Source of the DNA: Patescibacteria group bacterium
GTDB lineage: Bacteria; Patescibacteriota; Saccharimonadia; Saccharimonadales; HK-STAS-PATE-42
Assembly (NCBI GenBank): GCA_030917805.1
Contig: JAUPUA010000080.1
Coordinates: forward strand, 1-22,921
Length of the DNA: 22,921 nt
Direction: 5' to 3'
Positions 18,206-22,921 of the stretch are shown piece after piece. The position numbers and the translations under genes were made by a program. Under the pieces are notes generated by a model that was not told where the DNA came from, did not search any database, and saw nothing but the letters and a program-made list of their open reading frames with translations. Position 1 is the first letter of the stretch. Every line of letters begins with the position of its first letter.

Positions 18206-18280
18206 GCGGGTGTCGTATAATGGCTAATATGCCTGCCTTCCAAGCAGGCGATGAGAGTTCGATTCTCTCCACCCGCACCA
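18206..18280 (+). tRNA. tRNA-Gly (anticodon UCC)
   Basis: The acceptor arm GCGGGTG (18206-18212) pairs with CACCCGC (18270-18276). The anticodon stem CCTGC/GCAGG encloses the loop CTTCCAA, with anticodon TCC at 18239-18241. The T-arm GAGAG/CTCTC encloses TTCGATT. The discriminator base is A, followed by an encoded CCA (18278-18280). The D-arm is AT-rich but closes with GG in the loop. An A discriminator is unusual compared with the U73 of enterobacterial tRNA-Gly. The metallo-hydrolase ATG lies 11 bases after the CCA, so the two are probably on one transcript. Confidence 0.96.
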
Positions 18281-18291
18281 ATTTTGATTTT

Positions 18292-18930
18292 ATGAAGATT
18301 ACAAAATATAAGCACTCTTGCCTACTTATTGAAAATAAGAAAGCAAGGGTGCTTTTTGACCCAGGTGAGTTCAGCTGGGCTGAGTTTTCTAAAGAACTAA
18401 AGAATCTTGAAGGTCTAGATTTCATAGTTATAACCCATGAGCATGGTGATCACTATTTTCCGGAGGCCATAAAAGAGTTAGCACTAAAGAACTCAAGTGC
18501 AAAGATAATTTGTCCAGATGTAGTTTCAGCTAAGCTTAAATCTGATGGAATCGAGCTTGAAAGGCTCGAGAGTCATGAGCTCTTTTCAATAGATTTAACT
18601 GAACATGCACACCTAGACCAGACCATCTCAATATTCGACAATATTAGAGTTACCTTTGATAGTAGGTTCCTACACCCTGGAGACAATATGGAGATGGAAG
18701 AGTCGCCAGAAGTCTTGGCTATACCAATTTTTGGTCCTTGGTACAACGGAACTATCACTGATGCGATCGATATCGTTATCAAACTTAGACCAAAGTTTGT
18801 TGTTCCGATTCACGACTGGCACTACAAGGATGAAGTCAGAGAAGACTTCCAGCAAAGGTTAAAAGATCGAACCAAAGAGTTTGGGATCACTGTCCTGAAC
18901 CAGCCCGACGGAGAGACTGTGGAAGTTTAA
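18292..18930 (+). CDS. UlaG-like metallo-beta-lactamase-fold hydrolase
   Basis: 212 residues. It begins MKITKYKHSCLLIENK, typical of the UlaG-like branch, and carries the metal motif HEHGDH (49-54), a later SRFLHPGDN with the bridging Asp, and PIHDWHY near the C-terminus with the last His. The metal ligands of a binuclear site are therefore all visible. Relatives include L-ascorbate-6-phosphate lactonase and many uncharacterised hydrolases; the substrate is unknown. ATG 18292 is chosen because the longer open frame (to 18220) runs back into tRNA-Gly. No separate promoter is visible, so it probably depends on tRNA-Gly transcription and processing. It overlaps the convergent rnc gene by 4 bases. 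It carries TAAGCTTA at 18531. Confidence 0.88.
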   Translation: MKITKYKHSCLLIENKKARVLFDPGEFSWAEFSKELKNLEGLDFIVITHEHGDHYFPEAIKELALKNSSAKIICPDVVSAKLKSDGIELERLESHELFSIDLTEHAHLDQTISIFDNIRVTFDSRFLHPGDNMEMEESPEVLAIPIFGPWYNGTITDAIDIVIKLRPKFVVPIHDWHYKDEVREDFQQRLKDRTKEFGITVLNQPDGETVEV

Positions 18931-19727
18931 TTACCGATTTTTTCGATAGCTTCTTCGGCAGCTTTTTGTTGAGCGGTTTGTTTACTGTGCCCTGTTCCTT
19001 TGCCGTAGAGCTTGTTACGGACATAGGCTCCTAGTGTGAAGACCTTATCGTGATCTGGGCCTGACTCTTCTAAAACCCTATAGACTGGTGGAACACTAAA
19101 CTTAGCCTGGGCGAGCTCTTGTAGAATAGATTTAGGATCACGCCAGCTTTCTGTTTGAATCATTGTCTCTGTCTTTGTTAAAAGATTTTTAGAAATGAAG
19201 TCTCTGGCTGTTTCGAAACCGAATTCTAGATAGAGTGCGCCTGTAAACGCTTCAAAGGTGTTTGCTAGAATCTGTAGGCGGGAGCGTTCAAGATTAAGTT
19301 TCTCACCCTTACTAAGCCTTAACATCGAATCCATCTTTAAAGAGTCTGCCACTGCACCAATGCTTTCCGTTCGAACTAATGCAGAACGCCAAGCTGTCAA
19401 AACTCCCTCCGGTTGATCTTGAAAAGTTCGATATAGATACTCAGTTACGGCAAGTTCCAGAACAGCATCACCCAGGTATTCGAGGCGTTCGTTATTCTTA
19501 AACTTGGACTTTTTATGTTCGTTAACATAACTCCTGTGGGTAAAGGCATTCAGTAGCAAACCTAAATTAGTAAACTTTTTGCCAACTATTTGGAAAGAGA
19601 AGTCTTGGTAGACTTGCATGTCCACCCCTTGAAATAAGTTGCTTAGATCTTTTTGCTCATCGGCCAGTATTTGGTCTGCAGAATCTGAGCTAGAAATTGG
19701 TTTTGGTTTTAAACTTTGCCTTGGCAT
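18927..19727 (-). CDS. rnc: Ribonuclease III
   Basis: 266 residues. It cuts double-stranded RNA, processing the rRNA precursor and some mRNAs. The signature is NERLEYLGDAVLE (79-91) with E83 and D87, and the second catalytic block is ANTFEAFTGALYLEFG (155-170), with E159 and Asn156 where many homologues have Asp. A double-stranded-RNA-binding domain occupies about 197-266, including the GTGHSKQTAQQKAAEEAI helix. Compared with the usual ~225 residues there is an N-terminal extension of about 35-40 hydrophilic residues. The true start could therefore be internal, although the ATG at 19727 sits just 11 bases after the Nudix stop. Last gene of the rpmF-nusB-Nudix-rnc cluster. Confidence 0.95.
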   Translation of the reverse strand: MPRQSLKPKPISSSDSADQILADEQKDLSNLFQGVDMQVYQDFSFQIVGKKFTNLGLLLNAFTHRSYVNEHKKSKFKNNERLEYLGDAVLELAVTEYLYRTFQDQPEGVLTAWRSALVRTESIGAVADSLKMDSMLRLSKGEKLNLERSRLQILANTFEAFTGALYLEFGFETARDFISKNLLTKTETMIQTESWRDPKSILQELAQAKFSVPPVYRVLEESGPDHDKVFTLGAYVRNKLYGKGTGHSKQTAQQKAAEEAIEKIGN

Positions 19728-19738
19728 ATTATCTTATT

Positions 19739-20365
19739 TTATGCTGATATTTTAGCGCCTGGAGATCTTTCTCTGATTTTACGCAGCCCTACAAGCATAA
19801 GTGTCTCGATGGCCTCATATGCGATCAGGTCCAGTGCTGTAGAGAACTCAAACCAACCGATGCTCTTCATCCAAGGGTCTACTTTTCTAACTGAATTAGT
19901 GTTGCCCTTGGCCTCGATTAAGAATATATGCATAGTCATTAAGACTAGAGTATTCTGACGGCGATATTGAAATGTTGATTTACCAAGATGCTCATGCACC
20001 TTCATTTCTTGAAGGTCGGTTTCTTCGCGAACCTCTCGTTCTGCGGTTTGGCTAGTAACTTCACCAGGCTCTACATGACCTTTTGGGATTGTCCAACGAT
20101 CTCTAGAATCTTGCGCAAGCAGAACTTCAATTACCCCTGACTTGTTAATCCTATAAACTATCCCACCAGATGTTACCTCTTTAACTGCCTCTTTGATAAG
20201 TGGCTTCTTGACCATTCTACCAATGTTTTTTAGTGGAGAGGTTAAACTTCTGTGGTGATGTTCTTGAGGCTTTTTCTCGGGAGTGTTCTGGCCATCTTTA
20301 TCCTCTTTTACTGGAGAGGGCTTATGATTTGAGCTGTTATCTTTATGATTGTTTGTTTGTGACAT
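19739..20365 (-). CDS. Nudix hydrolase with a disordered N-terminal region and an atypical box
   Basis: 208 residues. The first ~55 are hydrophilic and His/Lys/Pro-rich (DNSSNHKPSPVKEDKDGQN) and probably unstructured. The Nudix domain starts near residue 65 (TSGGIVYRINKSGVIEVLLA), with WTIPKGHVEPGE leading into the box: G96, E102, then REVREETDL (110-118). All metal-binding glutamates are present, but the Gly of the consensus EEXGU is Asp117. The WxIPKGHVE wording resembles diadenosine-tetraphosphate hydrolases and related MutT proteins, so a dinucleotide or mRNA-cap-like substrate is possible; this is inference. It lies 14 bases after nusB and 11 before rnc, so it is cotranscribed with RNA-processing genes. 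Confidence 0.88.
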   Translation of the reverse strand: MSQTNNHKDNSSNHKPSPVKEDKDGQNTPEKKPQEHHHRSLTSPLKNIGRMVKKPLIKEAVKEVTSGGIVYRINKSGVIEVLLAQDSRDRWTIPKGHVEPGEVTSQTAEREVREETDLQEMKVHEHLGKSTFQYRRQNTLVLMTMHIFLIEAKGNTNSVRKVDPWMKSIGWFEFSTALDLIAYEAIETLMLVGLRKIRERSPGAKISA

Positions 20366-20379
20366 TTTATTCCTCAGAT

Positions 20380-20853
20380 TTATTCCTTTACTTTATTTAG
20401 TACTTCTTTGGGTCCAGATTGTGATTCAAAAAGTAACTTATAGACGCTCCCTAATACTCCGTTAATAAACTTTCCGGCATTATCGCCACCGAACTGCTTA
20501 GCAAGCTCTACTGCTTCATCTATGGCAACTTTAGCTGGAACATCTTTATACGGATAGATTAGCTCGTATACTGCAAGCCTAATAATAGATACTTCTACCA
20601 GCGGGATTTGTTCAAGTGGCCAGTTAGTTGCAAACTGCAACCAGGTGCCATCTATCTCATCCTTCTTTTCTATTGCTCCAGATATTACGGCCTTTACAAA
20701 ATCAGTGTCCTTGATATTATCCTTGTGTACAGAAAGTGCCCTAGCGGTTATATCACTGAGTACTAATCCAGGGTCTTCAAGACTACTTCTTACAAAGTAT
20801 TCGTAAAGAGCCTGCATTGCCACTATTCTGCCAAGGTGCCGGTTTGCCGCCAT
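20380..20853 (-). CDS. nusB: Transcription antitermination factor NusB
   Basis: 157 residues, all-helical. NusB binds boxA with S10 (NusE) and supports antitermination of rRNA operons. The family pattern is visible: [14 protein letters not shown] at the N-terminus, [24 protein letters not shown] in the middle, and [17 protein letters not shown] then [14 protein letters not shown] at the C-terminus. These are the diagnostic blocks of the NusB/RsmB fold. The start at ATG 20853 is 12 bases below a TAGAAT box, so there may be an internal promoter in addition to read-through from rpmF (78-base gap). The neighbours rpmF and rnc reinforce the ribosome-biogenesis theme. Confidence 0.95.
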   Translation of the reverse strand: MAANRHLGRIVAMQALYEYFVRSSLEDPGLVLSDITARALSVHKDNIKDTDFVKAVISGAIEKKDEIDGTWLQFATNWPLEQIPLVEVSIIRLAVYELIYPYKDVPAKVAIDEAVELAKQFGGDNAGKFINGVLGSVYKLLFESQSGPKEVLNKVKE

Positions 20854-20865
20854 ATCTAGAGTTTA

Positions 20866-20871
20866 ATTCTA
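20866..20871 (-). promoter_or_regulatory. Possible -10 box (TAGAAT) before nusB
   Basis: Minus-strand TAGAAT lies 12 bases before ATG 20853, in the gap after rpmF. There is no TGn extension or clear -35. It may give independent expression of nusB-Nudix-rnc. Confidence 0.35.
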
Positions 20872-20931
20872 CCTTATTTTTTGGTCTTTTAGAAGCTAGA
20901 AGAAAAAAAATAAAAATGACTAGAAAGAGAG

Positions 20932-21105
20932 TTACTTATTGCGAATCTTCGCAGTTAGAGCCTTACCGCTCTCTCTTTTAGTAGTAAAAGCTTTAACTGG
21001 ACTCTTACCATTAACAGCTCTGGCTAGAGTTAGTCGAAGGTGTGAGCGTCTAAGCCCAGTCTTTCTATGGGAGGTATGTCTCTTTGGTACTGTATTTTTA
21101 GCCAT
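20932..21105 (-). CDS. rpmF: 50S ribosomal protein L32
   Basis: 57 residues, ATG 21105 to TAA 20932-20934. The N-terminal segment reads MAKNTVPKRHTSHRKTGLRR followed by SHLRLT, matching the L32 pattern VPKRxTSxxRxxxRRSH. The rest is short and very basic. The zinc-binding cysteines found in some L32 proteins are absent, so this is the cysteine-free (C-minus) form. L32 next to rnc-cluster genes is a common bacterial arrangement, although the usual fatty-acid genes are missing here. A strong promoter lies upstream with a leader of about 50 bases. After the stop comes a T-rich stretch (TTTTTATTTTTTTT on the minus strand) without a stable hairpin. Confidence 0.88.
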   Translation of the reverse strand: MAKNTVPKRHTSHRKTGLRRSHLRLTLARAVNGKSPVKAFTTKRESGKALTAKIRNK

Positions 21106-21161
21106 CTATCTTTAATCTAAAACTTATTAATTATCTTTTAATATTTGTACTTCAACTTAAT

Positions 21162-21190
21162 ATTCTAGCGTAAAGCGTCTTAAAAGTCTA
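21162..21190 (-). promoter_or_regulatory. Promoter of the rpmF-nusB-Nudix-rnc cluster
   Basis: On the minus strand, TAGACT (21185-21190), a 17-base spacer and TAGAAT (21162-21167). This is the second complete -35/-10 pair in the window. Unlike most genes here it lies 56 bases from the start codon, leaving a real AT-rich leader. It begins 3 bases inside the gap after the comEC stop. Confidence 0.55.
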
Positions 21191-21192
21191 GT

Positions 21193-22650
21193 TTAAATAT
21201 AGTCTTTGAGCTCTATTTTCTTTCGTGAACTAAGCTTAATAAAGTCGATAAGCATCACATAGATAAAGACCAGTCCGAACTGACTGAGTTTAAGCTGGGC
21301 AGAAGCCCAATTTAAACTTGCAAGTTTTTCAATAATTATAACAATTGGCGTAAGAATAATTTTTGGCAAGACTCCAAGGATAAGAGCAATATCTGGCATT
21401 ACCATACCGACTACACCGCATATAAAAACAAGCAGCATTATAACTGGAATCCAAGGGATAACTAAAACATTTGCAAGGAGTGAGATTATAGAAAAACTAC
21501 CAAAAACGTGAGCAATTAATGGTGCGGTAACAAGTTGGGCGCTGAAGGATTCTATCACAATCCCTGACATTAAGGTTGGTTCTTTTTCTTTATAGATCTT
21601 TTCGACTAATATCGGAGCTAAGATTAGCACCCCAGAGAATGCCAAGAAGCTTAGCCACCAACCGATATCTTCCCAGAGGTAAACAGGGTTAATTGCTGCA
21701 GATATCGCGGCGGCAATTAAAATAATATTGAGTGCAGATATCTTTCTTCCATAAAAAGCACAGGATAGCGAAATTAAGCTGACTATAGCAGCGCGGACTA
21801 TACTTGCTGAAAATCCAGTAATTAGCAAGAAGGTAGATATTAAGCCGAGTGATATGACTAACTTTTGATATTTGGATAACCTTTTGCCGAGTTTTCCGAT
21901 TGCCATTACTAGGATGGTCAAGTTGTAGCCACTAACTGCGATTATATGAGTTAGGCCGACTCTAGAAAGCTGATCTTGGAAGTCTTTTGGAATCGATGAT
22001 CGCACTCCGGCAAGAAAGCCAATCCCCAGTGATGCATGAGGTTCGGGTAAACTCGAATACACTGATTGGAAGAACTTTAAACGCAGTTGCTCTAGTCTTG
22101 ATGGGTTTGATTGCAAAACTTCAATACTAGAATAAGAGATCGATCCGATTCTAGAACCCAGCGCAGGTCTTATGGTTCCAGATACTAACACTCTATCTCC
22201 TCTATAGACTGCCGTGTTCTGTTTTGTACGAATTCTTATCCTGCCAGGCAAGAAATCGTCATCATCAGCAAAGCTTACCCTGGTAATATTAAACTCGTAG
22301 TCGCCGTAAGCATTATACGAAGCGTCGTCCTGAACAGTCCCTATTAACTCAACCTTTTGGCCGAAGATTGGCTCATAGGCTTTTAGCGAACTCATGACTT
22401 TAGAAGAATTAGCATAAAGTGCAAGAGGTATAAACAAAAGTAGTGCTAGCCTACATAACTTAGAGTCCTTCTTAATAATTAAAAGGGTGAGTAGTATAGC
22501 TAGAGCAAAGCAATAATAATCAAAACTTAGGCTAATTGAGAGTTGACTAAGTTTTGCCTGCCATATCGCCAGCAGTGAGAATATACATAGAGCCGTTACA
22601 AAGTGCGATTGATTAGAAAGAGGGCGAAATGAATGTAACTTGCGCGACAT
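21193..22650 (-). CDS. comEC: ComEC/Rec2-family DNA-uptake channel lacking the C-terminal nuclease domain
   Basis: 485 residues. Two N-terminal hydrophobic helices are followed by a beta-rich OB-like region (about 85-180, including GQKVELIGTVQDDASYNAYGD). The competence domain then begins with GIGFLAGVRSSIPKDFQDQL and the hallmark GLTHIIAVSGYNLTILV, followed by about eight more helices. ComEC forms the inner-membrane channel for single-stranded DNA in natural transformation. The metallo-beta-lactamase-like domain that completes ~700-780-residue ComEC proteins is absent; the protein ends after the last helix with a basic tail. No truncation scar is seen, so this looks like a short natural form. 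It is divergent from the ExoD gene. TAAGCTTA occurs at 21231. Confidence 0.92.
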   Translation of the reverse strand: MSRKLHSFRPLSNQSHFVTALCIFSLLAIWQAKLSQLSISLSFDYYCFALAILLTLLIIKKDSKLCRLALLLFIPLALYANSSKVMSSLKAYEPIFGQKVELIGTVQDDASYNAYGDYEFNITRVSFADDDDFLPGRIRIRTKQNTAVYRGDRVLVSGTIRPALGSRIGSISYSSIEVLQSNPSRLEQLRLKFFQSVYSSLPEPHASLGIGFLAGVRSSIPKDFQDQLSRVGLTHIIAVSGYNLTILVMAIGKLGKRLSKYQKLVISLGLISTFLLITGFSASIVRAAIVSLISLSCAFYGRKISALNIILIAAAISAAINPVYLWEDIGWWLSFLAFSGVLILAPILVEKIYKEKEPTLMSGIVIESFSAQLVTAPLIAHVFGSFSIISLLANVLVIPWIPVIMLLVFICGVVGMVMPDIALILGVLPKIILTPIVIIIEKLASLNWASAQLKLSQFGLVFIYVMLIDFIKLSSRKKIELKDYI

Positions 22651-22655
22651 AACAC

Positions 22656-22661
22656 ATTTTA
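22656..22661 (-). promoter_or_regulatory. -10 box (TAAAAT, or overlapping TATAAA) for comEC
   Basis: Minus-strand TAAAAT lies 5 bases before ATG 22650, or TATAAA (22658-22663) 7 bases before. Either gives a leaderless transcript. Confidence 0.4.
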
Positions 22662-22704
22662 TAAAAGCAAAAGGTGGCCTTAAAAGAGGATTCTACATAA
22701 TTAA

Positions 22705-22713
22705 TGCTAGAAT
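22705..22713 (+). promoter_or_regulatory. Extended -10 box (TGC TAGAAT) for the ExoD-family gene
   Basis: TGC TAGAAT (TAGAAT at 22708-22713) lies 13 bases before ATG 22727. ATGCTAGAAT is shared with the tRNA-Gly promoter. Confidence 0.5.
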
Positions 22714-22726
22714 TGTAAGCAATAAT

Positions 22727-22921
22727 ATGAGTAAACGAAGAATTAGTGCAGAAGAATTAGCTAAGGTAGATTTTAGCCGTGAGCTAGAGATTTGGCTAAA
22801 CAGCGATGGAGATAAAACTCTAGTTGATTTAGATAAGGTTTTTGGGGATAGAACCTTTGCAATTCTATTCATGTTTATGATGGCGACCAGCGCTCTACCG
22901 ATTCCAACCGGTGGAATAACG
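22727..22921 (+). CDS. ExoD-family membrane protein, N-terminal part
   Basis: 65 codons from ATG 22727 to the window edge. A hydrophilic N-terminus (MSKRRISAEELAKVDFSRE) is followed by DKVFGDRTFAILFMFMMATS then ALPIPTGGIT. The last part matches the conserved opening of ExoD (exopolysaccharide synthesis, ExoD-type) membrane proteins: a glutamate- or aspartate-rich helix, a first hydrophobic segment, and the LP-x-P motif. Family members are poorly understood integral membrane proteins first linked to rhizobial exopolysaccharide. The C-terminal bulk lies outside, so this is a probable rather than firm call. Confidence 0.75.
   Translation, partial: MSKRRISAEELAKVDFSRELEIWLNSDGDKTLVDLDKVFGDRTFAILFMFMMATSALPIPTGGIT

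Noticed and set aside
18127..18315. N-terminal extension of the pilin-like protein back to 18315
   Set aside because: It runs through the tRNA-Gly gene and its promoter, and would bury the prepilin peptidase site far from the N-terminus.
20854..20931. Intrinsic terminator after rpmF
   Set aside because: There is a T-rich run, but the only nearby hairpin (GCGA/TCGC at the end of rpmF) is short and about 25 bases away from it.

Overview
The window is a dense block of chromosomal housekeeping genes. They are AT-leaning (roughly 40-42% GC by eye), use the standard genetic code, and have almost no space between them; no gap exceeds 300 bases. The best guess for the source is a Candidatus Saccharibacteria (TM7) or other Patescibacteria genome. 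The clues are very tight packing, many convergent 3' overlaps, several lineage-type hypothetical proteins, a type IV pilin-like protein, a ComEC without its nuclease domain, and a WhiB-like Fe-S regulator in a genome that does not otherwise look actinobacterial. This assignment is inference. No mobile element, CRISPR array or phage gene was found.

Layout. 1-2612 (minus): phenylalanyl-tRNA synthetase, pheS then pheT (pheT runs off the left edge); the pheS reading frame has a TAA as the third codon after its natural ATG. 2670-3695 (plus): a small one-helix membrane protein and yebC. 3714-4298 (minus): a short protein with kinase-like catalytic-loop motifs. 4368-5540 (plus): rarA. 5518-6000 (minus): an unknown gene split by one in-frame TAA. 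6038-6994 (minus): a tRNA-dihydrouridine synthase. 7057-8199 (plus): a six-helix membrane protein. 8204-9655 (minus): a 483-residue acidic protein of unknown function. 9766-13543 (plus): a mutarotase-like gene, ligA, a small nucleotidyltransferase and a Nudix hydrolase. 13520-16963 (minus): an ABC exporter, and an htpX-ksgA pair. 17041-18126 (minus): a WhiB-like regulator and a pilin-like protein. 18206-18930 (plus): tRNA-Gly(UCC) and an UlaG-like metallo-hydrolase. 18927-21105 (minus): an rpmF-nusB-Nudix-rnc cluster for ribosome and rRNA maturation. 21193-22650 (minus): comEC. 22727 to the right edge (plus): the start of an ExoD-family gene.

Themes. Translation and RNA maturation dominate (pheST, dus, ksgA, rnc, nusB, rpmF, tRNA-Gly), followed by DNA maintenance (ligA, rarA) and envelope or DNA-uptake functions (comEC, pilin-like protein, htpX, ABC exporter).

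Two window-wide patterns stand out. First, the 8-base palindrome TAAGCTTA, usually as YTAAGCTTAR, occurs 17 times where well under one is expected from composition. Second, most genes have a -10 box, often extended as TGn plus TATAAT, TAAAAT or TAGAAT, only 5-16 bases before the start codon and no Shine-Dalgarno, implying leaderless or nearly leaderless mRNAs.
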